From: Actinomadura parmotrematis
GTDB lineage: Bacteria; Actinomycetota; Actinomycetes; Streptosporangiales; Streptosporangiaceae
Direction: 5' to 3'
Length of the DNA stretch: 64,000 nucleotides
Assembly: GCF_019458805.1 (NCBI RefSeq)
Contig: NZ_JAIBOA010000014.1
Span: forward strand, 164,678-228,677
Every line of letters begins with the position of its first letter. Positions within the stretch are counted from its first letter, which is position 1. Shown piece by piece: positions 1 through 9,524 of the stretch. A program made the translations under genes and the position numbers. The notes under the pieces were generated by a model. It was not told where the DNA came from. It saw nothing but the letters and a program-made list of their open reading frames with translations, and did not search any database.

Positions 1-204
1 CCGGGCCCGTCGCCCTCTCCCATTGCCGTTCCACGCTCAGAAGTTACATCGAATCTGCGTCGAGGGGGCCTCGCTCTCGGCAGGCACCGGGGCATGCCCT
101 CGCTAACGTCGAAGACAGGGGCAACTCCGCAGGCCACATGCTTGCCGGCCGGGTCTGCGGAGCGCCCACATCACATGAACACACCATCGTTGAGAGGAGA
201 ATCC

Positions 205-357
205 ATGCGTTCTGACTCTACGGGCGCTTGCCCGGATCGGTCGCGCCCTCTGGGCCGCTATCGCCGCTTCCTCGCCGTCAAGATCGCGGGCGGAGCATGC
301 GGTGCCGTGGGCGCCGTCATCGTTCACGCTGCGTGGTACGCGATGAATCACCTCTGA
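205..357 (+). CDS. Small single-pass membrane peptide, 50 aa
   Basis: A 50-codon frame starts at an ATG preceded by a strong ribosome binding site (GAGAGGAGA, ending four bases before the start). The peptide has a basic N-terminal third and one hydrophobic segment at about residues 24-46 (KIAGGACGAVGAVIVHAAWY region), so it may be a small inner-membrane peptide. No family is recognised. Longer in-frame starts upstream lack a binding site, which is why the ATG at 205 was chosen. The 204 bases before it show nothing I can assign. The case rests on the binding site and the hydrophobic stretch only. Confidence 0.4.
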   Translation: MRSDSTGACPDRSRPLGRYRRFLAVKIAGGACGAVGAVIVHAAWYAMNHL

Positions 358-440
358 CCCGCAACCGCCCAGGCTGCCGTCGAGCAACTCCCAGCGGCGG
401 CCACCTGGCGGTGGAGTGGGTCGCGGTGGATGATGAGGCG

Positions 441-638
441 ATGAGCGGTGGATCCGGCAAAGCGTGGACGATAGAGGAACTTCGGCGGGAGTACGAGCGC
501 TACAGCGCCGAGGTCAATGCGGCCGATCTTCGTCCCAGCACCAAGAGCACCTACCTCAGCCACGCTGATCGGTTCGTGCGCTGGTTGGCCGGCGAAGCCC
601 ACATTGCGCCGACCAGGAGTTCGAGGTCGCCCAGGTAG
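441..638 (+). pseudogene. Fragment resembling a tyrosine recombinase N-terminal SAM-like domain
   Basis: The 65-residue frame contains a segment (LRPSTKSTYLSHADRFVRWL, about residues 32-51) that resembles the core-binding, SAM-like domain of phage-type integrases. Nothing of the catalytic domain (the R, H-x-x-R and Y residues) follows. After about residue 55 the frame turns into a low-quality Arg/Ser tail, while the +1 frame continues with a more ordinary acidic sequence (DQEFEVAQVAETERTQ), so a frameshift is possible. Free-standing small proteins with only this domain also occur in actinomycetes, so it may instead be an intact small gene. A GTG at 411 is an alternative start. Confidence 0.4.
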
Positions 639-827
639 CGGAGACCGAACGGACGCAGGATTCCGGCGGCCGGCCACGCAGTTCGAGCTCTGCACCCGCG
701 ATATCAACAAGAACGGCCCCTGAGCTGCATTCATGCGCTCGGGGGTCGTTCTCCTTACCCCGTGCGCCGACGCGAATCGCTTTGCAGGTGATCCAAGTCG
801 GACGTGCCCGGCGTGGACATTCTTGGG

Positions 828-998
828 TTATCTGGGTTGGCGTGGAGGGGCGTGACGGCTGGCGTGGCGGCGGGTCAGGGCCACTCGGGCCGCTACGAGC
901 AGGCCGAGGACGACCAGCACGCCGATGCCGATCATCACCCAGTGGATGCCCTTGAGGTAGTAGGCCAGCGCGGCCTCGAACGCCATGATCAGTTTCAT
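828..998 (-). CDS. Small single-pass membrane protein, 56 aa
   Basis: The reverse-strand frame starts at the ATG at 998, preceded on that strand by CAGGGGGCAGAG, a good ribosome binding site. The product has a hydrophobic segment at about residues 17-41 (HWVMIGIGVLVVLGLLVAARVAL) and a strongly basic C-terminal tail rich in Arg and His, so an N-out/C-in single-pass topology is likely. No family is recognised. It is the upstream neighbour of, and divergent from, the gene at 1122. The frame stays open much further upstream on this strand, but that part is antisense to other genes and has no start signals. Confidence 0.5.
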   Translation of the reverse strand: MKLIMAFEAALAYYLKGIHWVMIGIGVLVVLGLLVAARVALTRRHASRHAPPRQPR

Positions 999-1121
999 CT
1001 CTGCCCCCTGATCACGCCCTACCCCGGCCGTGGTCGTCTCACGCCCGGGCGGTCGCGGAGAGTGATGGGCGGTGTCGGTGATCTTCGGGTTTTTCCCGGG
1101 ACGGCGGCCTAGCCTGGGGGG

Positions 1122-1649
1122 ATGAGTGACGATCTTGCGCTTCCCGGGGCGCTCGCCGAGGTTGCGGCTGTCGGGTTCGAGTGGGAGTGGGACGAGGAGA
1201 CCGACGAAGGGCGCGGGGTCGACTTCGAGGTCTACGAGCGGATCGAGGAGCCGGCCCGGACGGCGTGGTGGTTCCGGTTGTGGACCGGGAACCCCGAGGT
1301 CGACGGGGCGCAGTTCCGGTTCTTCGGGACGACCGGGGCCGGGGACTATGTGGGGTTCTGGCTGGTGCGGCCTGGGGCGGCGCTCGTCGAGCAGCCGGTC
1401 GTGTACATCGGGTCCGAGGGCGAGCGTGACGTGATCGCCAAGGATCTCGGGGATCTGCTGTGGGTGTTCGCGGCCGGGCTCGGGCCCGCTGAGGTCGAGG
1501 AGGGGGGTTCGGCGGAGCCTCATGCGGGGTTCCGGGCGATCGCCGAGCGGTACGCGCCGGGGCGGGAGCGGTCGCCGGAGGCGATCGTCGCGGCGGCGCG
1601 GGAGGAGTTTCCGGGGTTTCACGAGCACATCGCCGCTTTGATCCGCTGA
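1122..1649 (+). CDS. SMI1/KNR4 (SUKH)-like protein, 175 aa
   Basis: The product is acidic and tryptophan-rich in its N-terminal half (FEWEWDEE, TAWWFRLWTGN). Its middle (YVGFWLV ... PVVYIGSEGE ... VIAKDLGDLLWVF, about residues 86-122) matches the pattern of SUKH/SMI1-KNR4 proteins, in which a strand carrying the glycine-rich turn is followed by an acidic strand and the L-x-x-L-L helix. SUKH proteins include immunity proteins against nuclease toxins as well as housekeeping regulators. No toxin gene is adjacent, so the role is open. A TAGCCT hexamer lies at 1110-1115, six bases before the ATG, so the transcript may be leaderless. Confidence 0.6.
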   Translation: MSDDLALPGALAEVAAVGFEWEWDEETDEGRGVDFEVYERIEEPARTAWWFRLWTGNPEVDGAQFRFFGTTGAGDYVGFWLVRPGAALVEQPVVYIGSEGERDVIAKDLGDLLWVFAAGLGPAEVEEGGSAEPHAGFRAIAERYAPGRERSPEAIVAAAREEFPGFHEHIAALIR

Positions 1650-1760
1650 GCGGCGGGGGGCATCGGTCAGGAATCGAGAAGCGGGGGTGGCGGGCGGCTG
1701 CCTAGCGTGGGGGGCGCGGGCGGCGTTCGGGCCGTTCGGAGGGCGATTCCGGGAGTGGTG

Positions 1761-2099
1761 ATGGGTACCAAGGGGATCACGACCGTGCTGCATCCCGTGG
1801 CGGATCTGGCGGCGGCCAAGGCGGTGTACACGGCGCTGCTGGGGGCGGAGCCCAGCACCGACAGCGAGTACTACGTCGGGTACGACGTCGGCGGGCAGCA
1901 CATCGGGCTCGTGCCGGGCGGGGCGGAGAAGGGGCCCGTCGCGTACTGGGCGGTGGACGACATCGAGGGCAAGCTGGCCGAAGTGTCGGAGGCGGGTGGG
2001 ACCATCAAGGACGCGCCGCGCGACGTCGGCGGGGGCCGCCGGGTGGCGACGTTCACCGACGTCGACGGCAACGTGCTCGGGGTCCTGCAGGACGGTTGA
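1761..2099 (+). CDS. VOC (glyoxalase/bleomycin resistance) family protein, 112 aa
   Basis: A single-domain vicinal oxygen chelate protein. It opens with the usual beta strand and helix (TTVLHPVADLAAAKAVYTAL) and closes with the conserved F-T-D-V-D-G-N-V-L-G-V-L-Q-D strand. Members are metal-dependent lyases or dioxygenases, or bind and sequester drugs. The substrate cannot be read from the sequence. The ATG at 1761 was chosen because residues upstream of it are low-complexity and GGGAG lies five bases before it. It is 21 bases upstream of the UvrA-like gene and probably in the same transcript. A second, distinct VOC gene ends the same cassette. Confidence 0.8.
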   Translation: MGTKGITTVLHPVADLAAAKAVYTALLGAEPSTDSEYYVGYDVGGQHIGLVPGGAEKGPVAYWAVDDIEGKLAEVSEAGGTIKDAPRDVGGGRRVATFTDVDGNVLGVLQDG

Positions 2100-2120
2100 G
2101 CGACGGATGATGGAGGCACG

Positions 2121-4492
<2,372 letters not shown>

Positions 4493-4496
<4 letters not shown>

Positions 4497-4951
4497 CGCC
4501 GATCGTGCGCCCCGGGCCGCGCGCGGTCCGGCCGGGCAGGGCGTCCGAACCGCAGCGGCTGCGGGACCTCGCGGTGCTCCGCCGCGTCCGCGACCGGATC
4601 GACCGCGAGTACGCGCGGCCGCTCGACGTCGAGGCGCTGGCGCGCGGCGCGCACATGTCGGCGGGGCACCTCAGCCGCGAGTTCCGGCTCGCCTACGGCG
4701 AATCGCCGTACGGGTACCTGATGACGCGGCGGATCGAGCGGGCCATGACGCTGCTGCGCCGCGGCGACCTCAGCGTCACCGAGGTGTGCTTCGCGGTCGG
4801 CTGCTCCTCGCTCGGGACGTTCAGCACCCGTTTCACCGAGCTCGTCGGGACGCCGCCGAGCGTCTACCGGCGCCGCGCCGCGGAGGAGACGGCCGGGATA
4901 CCGCCGTGCGTGGCGAAACAGGTGACGCGGCCGTTGAGGAAGAGGGCGTGA
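4493..4951 (+). CDS. AraC-family transcriptional regulator, DNA-binding domain only, 152 aa
   Basis: The protein is little more than the two-helix-turn-helix AraC domain: the first helix-turn-helix around YARPLDVEALARGAHMSAGH and the second around LSVTEVCFAVGCSSLGTF, with the family-typical F-x-x-x-V-G-x-x-P-x-x-Y-R close behind. There is no ligand-binding domain. The GTG start overlaps the UvrA-like stop (GTGA), and the stop in turn overlaps the GTG of the next VOC gene. The three genes therefore look translationally coupled, and this regulator most likely controls the cassette. An in-frame GTG at 4505 is an alternative start. Confidence 0.85.
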
Positions 4952-5367
4952 CCGGCATGGAGATCTCCGTTCACCACGTCTTCCTGCCGCACGACGACCC
5001 GGACGCGTCCCTGGCCTTCTACCGGGACGGCCTCGGGTTCGAGGTCCGCGGCGACGTCGGGTACGGCGGGATGCGCTGGATCACCGTCGGGCCCGCCGGA
5101 GGGTCCGGGACGTCGATCGTGCTGCACCCGCCGGCGGCGGACCCCGGCATCACCGCGGAGGAGCGCCGCACCGTCGCCGAGATGATGGCGAAGGGCACCT
5201 TCGGCAGCATCATCCTGGCGGCCGACGACCTGGGCGCCGCGTTCGAGCGGCTGGAGCGGACCGGCGCCGAGGTCGTCCAGGAGCCGGCCGACCAGCCCTA
5301 CGGCGTCCGCGACTGCGCCTTCCGCGACCCGGCGGGCAACCTCGTCCGCATCCAGCAGGCCGGCTGA
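4948..5367 (+). CDS. VOC family protein, 139 aa
   Basis: A second glyoxalase/bleomycin-resistance type protein with the paired beta-alpha-beta-beta-beta halves: HHVFLPHDDPDASLAFYRDG at the start, and DCAFRDPAGNLVRIQQ at the end. The candidate metal ligands, a His near residue 8 and a Glu/Gln at the C terminus, are of the usual kind but not certain. The GTG at 4948 was chosen because GAGGA lies seven bases upstream and it overlaps the AraC stop (GTGA). The ATG at 4957 is the alternative. AraC-VOC pairs of this sort are common in actinomycetes. The link to a small UvrA suggests handling of a reactive or DNA-binding compound. Confidence 0.82.
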   Translation: MTGMEISVHHVFLPHDDPDASLAFYRDGLGFEVRGDVGYGGMRWITVGPAGGSGTSIVLHPPAADPGITAEERRTVAEMMAKGTFGSIILAADDLGAAFERLERTGAEVVQEPADQPYGVRDCAFRDPAGNLVRIQQAG

Positions 5368-5384
5368 CGGCGCGGGGTCCGCGC

Positions 5385-5414
5385 GGCGGGGCAAGGCTTC
5401 GCAGGCCCCCCGCC
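5385..5414 (+). terminator. Possible imperfect hairpin terminator after the UvrA/AraC/VOC cassette
   Basis: GGCGGGGC and GCCCCCCGCC form an imperfect stem around an AT-richer loop just after the VOC stop codon. There is no T-run, as is usual for many actinomycete terminators. The call is weak. Confidence 0.35.
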
Positions 5415-5495
5415 ATCGGATGATCAAGTGCCGTTTCCGCCGGCGGGCGCGCGGGGAACCCTTCCGGGAAAGCCCAGGCGCGGAGGTGGGACGCG

Positions 5496-6254
5496 ATGAT
5501 ACCGACGACAGGGGAGCGGGAGCGGCTGCCGGAGCTGGACGTCGAGCCGCCCGTCCGCCAGTCCCGCGTGACGGTGTTCTTCCGGCTGCTGCTGGCGATC
5601 CCGCACTTCGTGGTGCTGTTCTTCCTCGGCATCGCCCAGTTCTTCGTGGCGATCGTCGGCTGGTTCGCGGCGCTGTTCACCGGGCGCCTGCCGGAGGGCA
5701 TCCGCGACTTCCTGATCGGCGTGCTCGGCTGGGAGACGCGGGTCGGCATGTACGTCGCGCTCACCGTCGACCGCTACCCGCCGTTCTCGTTCGAGCCCCG
5801 CGGCCACCCGGTCGCCATCGACGTCGGCCCGCCGACGCCGCTGAACCGGGTGGCGGTGTTCTTCCGGTTCATCCTGGTGATCCCGGCGTGGATCCTGATG
5901 GGCCTGCTGACGAGCGGCTGGTGGTCGGTGTCGTTCATCATCTGGCTGATCGTGCTGATCCTCGGCCGGATGCCCGCGCCGCTGTTCGAGGCGACCGCCG
6001 CGATCGGCCGCGCGTCGATGCGCACCCGCGCCTACTTCGGGCTGATGACGCCCGCCTACCCCAAGGGCTGGTTCGGCGACCCGGCCGCCGGGCCGCGGAT
6101 GTCGGCGACCCGGCCGCTGGTGCTGTCCACGGCCGCCAAGGCCCTCATGGTGATCTTCATCGTGCTGGGCGTCGCCAGCGGCACCAGCCAGAGCACGGTG
6201 AACCGCGACCACAACGGCGACGACGCGACGACCACCTCCTCCGTCGCGCCCTGA
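5496..6254 (+). CDS. DUF4389 domain membrane protein, 252 aa
   Basis: The sequence contains two related halves, each a hydrophobic hairpin introduced by a V-x-V-F-F-R-x-x-L-x-I-P motif (VTVFFRLLLAIPHFVV at about 25-40 and VAVFFRFILVIPAWIL at about 119-134). Each half ends in an A-x-L-F-T/E-G-R-x-P-like stretch. This matches the DUF4389 family of membrane proteins of unknown function. A final hydrophobic segment lies at about 209-225, followed by a polar tail (about 226-252). The start has GGAGG upstream (GCGGAGGTGGGACGCG). The neighbours give no functional clue. Confidence 0.8.
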   Translation: MIPTTGERERLPELDVEPPVRQSRVTVFFRLLLAIPHFVVLFFLGIAQFFVAIVGWFAALFTGRLPEGIRDFLIGVLGWETRVGMYVALTVDRYPPFSFEPRGHPVAIDVGPPTPLNRVAVFFRFILVIPAWILMGLLTSGWWSVSFIIWLIVLILGRMPAPLFEATAAIGRASMRTRAYFGLMTPAYPKGWFGDPAAGPRMSATRPLVLSTAAKALMVIFIVLGVASGTSQSTVNRDHNGDDATTTSSVAP

Positions 6255-6300
6255 CGCCCGCCCGCGTGCGGACGCTCGAATGCGGCGGGCATGACAACGT

Positions 6301-6336
6301 CACTGCTTTGCCAATGCCGTTAGGAGCAAAGCAGTG
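6301..6336. repeat. Perfect 11-bp inverted repeat, unassigned
   Basis: CACTGCTTTGC (6301-6311) and its exact complement GCAAAGCAGTG (6326-6336) flank a 14-base spacer in the 243-bp gap between the DUF4389 and PP2C-like genes. The arms are clearly less GC-rich than the surroundings. No T-run follows on the forward strand. It may be a regulator binding site or a terminator. Confidence 0.5.
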
Positions 6337-6497
6337 CGAGCCATTTCTCGGGGCTTTAAGGCGCGGGCTCCGGTGCATGTCACTTGGGCTGGCAGGCAGG
6401 TCAGATGGTACCGGTAATTGCGCGGGGCGCCATTTCGGACGGAAAATGCGGTGGGACGGGGATGGCGCTGCGTCCGATGCCCGGGTAGGAAAGAACG

Positions 6498-7244
6498 GTG
6501 CAGGTGAGCTATGCGAGCGAACCGACGCCCGGCCGCCCGAACGAGGACCACGTGGTCGCCGGACCCGGCTGGGTGGCCGTCCTCGACGGGGCGACGGCGC
6601 GCCCCGGCGTGGCGACCGGCTGCGTCCACGACCCCGGCTGGCTGGTGCGGCGCCTCGGCGGCGCCCTCGCCGCCCGCCTCGCTCCCGAGGACGGGACGCC
6701 GCTGCCCGACGTCCTGGCCGGCGCCATCGAGGACGTGGGCGCCCGGCACGGCGGCGGCTGCGACCTCGGCAACCCCGACAGCCCGTCCGCGACGGTCGCG
6801 CTGCTCCGCCGCGCCGGCGGCGACCGCGGCGTCGACTGGCTGGTGCTCGCCGACTCGCCCGTCCTCGTCGACGACGGGACCGTCCGCGTCGTCAAGGACG
6901 ACCGCGTCGACCGGCTGCCGAGCTACACCGACCGGGCCGTCCGCGACGCCCGCAACAGCCCCGGCGGGTTCTGGGTGGCGAGCACCCGCCCCGAGGCCGC
7001 CTACGAGGCGCTCACCGGCCGGGCCACCGGCGTCCGCCGCGCCGCCGTGCTGAGCGACGGCGCGGCCCGGCTCGTCGAGCGGTTCGGCCTCGCCGACTGG
7101 ACGGGCCTGCTCGACCTGCTCGACGGCGAGGGCCCGCGCGAGCTCATCCGCCGCACCCGCGCGGCCGAGGCCGCCGCGGGCGCCGGGACGGCGCGCCGCG
7201 GCAAGCTCCACGACGACGCGACGGCCGTCCTCGTGCGGCCCTGA
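6498..7244 (+). CDS. PP2C-like protein phosphatase domain protein, 248 aa
   Basis: The order of short motifs follows the PP2C (PPM) fold: an early R-P-N-E-D (about 13-17), V-L-D-G-A (about 28-32), a central D-S-P-V, S-D-G-A-A-R-L-V near the C-terminal third, and a final D-D-A-T-A-V-L-V (about 239-246). These carry the acidic residues that bind Mg/Mn in PP2C enzymes. The protein is rather divergent, so activity on phospho-Ser/Thr is inferred, and the family of uncharacterised actinomycete integrin-like phosphatases is the best match. It starts at GTG with AGGAAAG upstream. It converges on the next gene with only four bases between the stop codons. Confidence 0.65.
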   Translation: MQVSYASEPTPGRPNEDHVVAGPGWVAVLDGATARPGVATGCVHDPGWLVRRLGGALAARLAPEDGTPLPDVLAGAIEDVGARHGGGCDLGNPDSPSATVALLRRAGGDRGVDWLVLADSPVLVDDGTVRVVKDDRVDRLPSYTDRAVRDARNSPGGFWVASTRPEAAYEALTGRATGVRRAAVLSDGAARLVERFGLADWTGLLDLLDGEGPRELIRRTRAAEAAAGAGTARRGKLHDDATAVLVRP

Positions 7245-7248
7245 GGCG

Positions 7249-8277
7249 CTACTCGGCGGCGGGCGCGATGTGCGGCCACCAGCCGGCCAGGTCCTCGGGC
7301 AGGTGCCGGCCGTCGACCGTCAGCGAGGCGGTCATCATCGGGTGCATCCGGCAGGCCGGGAACGAGTGCGGGTAGCGCGGCTCGTCCAGGACGAGCACGC
7401 GGGTGCCGTTCACCGCCGGGACGTCCGCCGGCGCCGCCTCGTTGTAGACGCGGCGGCCGTGCGCGTCGTAGAGGAACCACGGCGACGTCGTGATCACCTT
7501 GCCGGGCGGTTCGGTGTCGGTGAAGTAGGCGACGACGTCGCGGTCCACCCGCTCGCCCGGCATCCCGCCGGGGCGGCCGGCGAGCGCGCCCGCCAGCAGC
7601 ATGTGGAGCTGGAAGTTGTCGCTGACGCCGCCGAACGTCACCGTCCAGCCGTTGCCGGACTTGCGGTCCAGAACGAGCAGCCGCTCGCCGTCCAGGACGC
7701 GCAGGAGCGTCGCGGCGAAGGGCACGTTCTCGAAGTGCTCGGAGACGGCGCCGAGCCGCCGCGCCTTGTCGTCGCGGTCGGTGACGCCGGCCCGGACGCG
7801 CGGCGCCGTCGCCAGCATCGTGCGGGCGGCGAGCGCGTACCTGTCCATCGCGAACCACGCCATCATCGCCCCGACGGGGTCGGGCAGCGCGCGCGACAGG
7901 AGGTCCACGATGCGCTGCGACGGCTGGTCGTTGGAGGGATGCGGCAGCGGCTCGCCGGTCGCGCCGCGCCAGGCGCCCGCGAACGCCACGCAGACGTCGG
8001 CGTTCGCCACCGTCCTCGCGATGACGGCCTCGTCGGCGGGGAAGGACGCGGCGCCGTTCTCGACCCAGGCGCCGGCGATCACGGCGAGGATCGAGCCGAG
8101 GTTCGGCGGCGCGTCCCGCACCCCCTCGCCCATCTTCATCATCGCCGCGGTGAGGATCGTGGGGGGCGCCTCCTGGGACCACTGCATCATCCGGGGCATG
8201 AGCTCGCCGAACGCCGGGTCCTCGGCGACCGCCGCGCGCACGGTGGCGTCCACGTGCTGGAGGAAGGACTGATCCAT
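7249..8277 (-). CDS. Uncharacterised protein, 342 aa
   Basis: I do not recognise the family. The protein is soluble-looking, with a helical N-terminal third (DQSFLQHVDATVRAAVAEDP, PRMMQWSQEAPPTI) and a mixed C-terminal two thirds. There is no signal peptide, no membrane segment and no obvious cofactor motif. The ATG at 8277 was preferred. A GTG at 8301 in the same frame would add eight residues, and neither start has a good binding site. Reading-frame quality and GC at third positions fit a real gene. It converges with the PP2C-like gene and diverges from tRNA-Thr. Confidence 0.6.
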   Translation of the reverse strand: MDQSFLQHVDATVRAAVAEDPAFGELMPRMMQWSQEAPPTILTAAMMKMGEGVRDAPPNLGSILAVIAGAWVENGAASFPADEAVIARTVANADVCVAFAGAWRGATGEPLPHPSNDQPSQRIVDLLSRALPDPVGAMMAWFAMDRYALAARTMLATAPRVRAGVTDRDDKARRLGAVSEHFENVPFAATLLRVLDGERLLVLDRKSGNGWTVTFGGVSDNFQLHMLLAGALAGRPGGMPGERVDRDVVAYFTDTEPPGKVITTSPWFLYDAHGRRVYNEAAPADVPAVNGTRVLVLDEPRYPHSFPACRMHPMMTASLTVDGRHLPEDLAGWWPHIAPAAE

Positions 8278-8344
8278 GTGATCACCATGGCACGCGGCCA
8301 CGACGGTTGTCGCAGGACGGCCGCGCTGACCTCGCCGATTCGAT

Positions 8345-8374
8345 TTCGCACCCGGCCCCGGACCCGTGTATGGT
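8345..8374 (+). promoter_or_regulatory. Promoter of tRNA-Thr
   Basis: TTCGCA (8345-8350) and TATGGT (8369-8374) are separated by 18 bases. The tRNA begins 40 bases after the -10 hexamer. The fit to the principal sigma consensus is moderate. Confidence 0.5.
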
Positions 8375-8413
8375 TATCCCCGTCGCCGCGAACGAGAGAA
8401 CGCGGAACGGCAG

Positions 8414-8486
8414 GCCCCTTTAGCTCAGTCGGCAGAGCGTCTCCATGGTAAGGAGAAGGTCTACGGTTCGATTCCGTAAAGGGGCT
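8414..8486 (+). tRNA. tRNA-Thr(GGT)
   Basis: A full cloverleaf can be drawn. The acceptor is GCCCCTT/AAGGGGC, the D arm GCTC...GAGC, and the anticodon stem TCTCC/GGAGA with loop ATGGTAA (anticodon GGT). The T arm is TACGG-TTCGATT-CCGTA, and the discriminator is T. CCA is not encoded. It is followed by tRNA-Met and rpmG, the usual order in this actinobacterial neighbourhood. Confidence 0.95.
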
Positions 8487-8499
8487 CCGCAGGTCAGAG

Positions 8500-8533
8500 A
8501 CCGGTTCCGAGCATCTTCGGAGCCGGTTTTTCG
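8500..8533 (+). terminator. Intrinsic terminator after tRNA-Thr
   Basis: ACCGGTTCCGA pairs with TCGGAGCCGGT (one G-T pair) around a short loop and runs into TTTTTCG. This is a classical hairpin plus T-run placed 14 bases after the tRNA. Confidence 0.8.
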
Positions 8534-8725
8534 TTGCGCCGCCGGCGCGGCGGGCGCACCGCCGCGGTCGGGTATCCTGTTTTCGTTCCTTACGGGCGCT
8601 GTGGTAGCGTCCCTCCGGTCTCAGCAGGACGATTCGCAGGTCACCGGCATAGGCGGTAACCTGGGGGCCGGCCGGGAGGCCACCTGCGGAAGCCGGTTCC
8701 GAGTCTCCGGGCCCGGTTCTCGCGA

Positions 8726-8755
8726 TTCCAGGCCCCAGTGGAAATCCGGTATCCT
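8726..8755 (+). promoter_or_regulatory. Probable promoter of tRNA-Met/rpmG
   Basis: TTCCAG (8726-8731) and TATCCT (8750-8755) lie 18 bases apart, and tRNA-Met starts 28 bases after the -10. The 296-bp gap between the tRNAs otherwise holds the tRNA-Thr terminator and GC-rich sequence with no gene that I can support. Confidence 0.45.
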
Positions 8756-8782
8756 TGCGAACCGGGCCATCAAGGCCAGCGC

Positions 8783-8856
8783 GGCGGGGTAGCTCAGTCA
8801 GGCAGAGCAAGCGGCTCATAATCGCTGTGTCGCCGGTTCAAGTCCGGCCCTCGCTA
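8783..8856 (+). tRNA. tRNA-Met(CAT), elongator type
   Basis: The acceptor GGCGGGG pairs with CCTCGCT, with G-T at the first and fifth pairs. The D arm is GCTC...GAGC, and the anticodon stem AGCGG/TCGCT has loop CTCATAA (anticodon CAT). The T arm is GCCGG-TTCAAGT-CCGGC, and the discriminator is A. The stem lacks the three G-C pairs of initiator tRNA, so the elongator is likely. It lies just upstream of rpmG. Confidence 0.94.
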
Positions 8857-8976
8857 CTAACCCGAGTCCGGCTCGCCCCTCACGGGGGCGAGCGGGCTGG
8901 GTTGAACCAACCAGGTCCCCCATCCCAGGGGCGGCCGAAGCTCGTCCATGTCCCCAGCTCAGAAAGGCACTCCATC

Positions 8977-9141
8977 GTGGCTGCCACCGACGTCCGGCCG
9001 AAGATCACGCTGGCCTGCCAGGAGTGCAAGCACCGCAACTACATCACGCGGAAGAACCGGCGCAACGACCCGGACCGCCTGGAGATCAAGAAGTACTGCC
9101 CCAACTGCCGCTGCCACCGGGCGCACCGCGAAACCCGATAG
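8977..9141 (+). CDS. rpmG: 50S ribosomal protein L33, zinc-binding form
   Basis: The 54-residue protein matches L33. Two CxxC pairs (CQEC at residues 14-17 and CPNC at 41-44) mark the zinc-containing form. It begins at GTG with AGAAAG upstream. It sits immediately after tRNA-Met and before the dehydratase pair, as in other actinobacteria. The last ten codons and the stop are copied twice more downstream by the 82-bp tandem repeat. Confidence 0.95.
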   Translation: MAATDVRPKITLACQECKHRNYITRKNRRNDPDRLEIKKYCPNCRCHRAHRETR

Positions 9142-9307
9142 CCAAGGCCGTTACGGGGAAGCACTGCCCGCTGCGCTCTCCCACGGGGCCGGCTGCCACC
9201 GGGCGCACCGCGAAACCCGATAGCCAAGGCCGTTACGGGGAAGCACTGCCCGCTGCGCTCTCCCACGGGGCCGGCTGCCACCGGGCGCACCGCGAAACCC
9301 GCTAGCC
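9111..9307. repeat. 82-bp tandem repeat, 2.4 copies, overlapping the 3-prime end of rpmG
   Basis: The unit beginning CTGCCACCGGGCGCACCGCG recurs at 9111, 9193 and 9275 (period exactly 82). The first two copies are identical and the third stops after about 33 bases with one mismatch (9302). Each copy carries the final codons and stop of rpmG. Because 82 is not a multiple of three, the downstream copies fall in different frames and are not extra coding sequence. The rest of the 382-bp gap before 9525 holds one hairpin and no gene I can support. Confidence 0.97.
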
Positions 9308-9390
9308 CTCGCTAGTCGAGTCTGGCTCGCGCGGACCCCGCGCGCAGCGGCTTGGCGACTTCTTGCAGCCGAGCTTGCCCTGACATCATT

Positions 9391-9425
9391 CAGCCCGTCC
9401 CCGCGCCACCCGCGAGGGCGGGCTG
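9391..9425 (+). terminator. Hairpin terminator after the rpmG repeat region
   Basis: CAGCCCG-CC-CGCG pairs with CGCG-GG-CGGGCTG around a five-base loop. Two mismatches lie within the stem and there is no T-run. It is placed about 100 bases before the next gene. Confidence 0.55.
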
Positions 9426-9524
9426 AACGCCGTTCTGTTACGGTCCGAGCAGGCAGGTAGCGGGTGCCGGGGCGCGGGCACCCAGGGGGCCGCCAGGCCC
9501 ACGAGCGTGGAGGGACGGCAAGGC

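Noticed and set aside
8537..8782. A third tRNA or small RNA between tRNA-Thr and tRNA-Met
   Set aside because: I could not draw a cloverleaf or a convincing isolated hairpin there. Only promoter-like TATCCT hexamers are visible.
9142..9305. Extra small genes inside the 82-bp repeat
   Set aside because: The three frames that end in the same residues are only the rpmG tail copied in shifted frames, without start signals.
9111..9307. The 82-bp repeat as a CRISPR array
   Set aside because: The copies are directly adjacent with no unique spacers, they include the rpmG end, and no cas genes are nearby.
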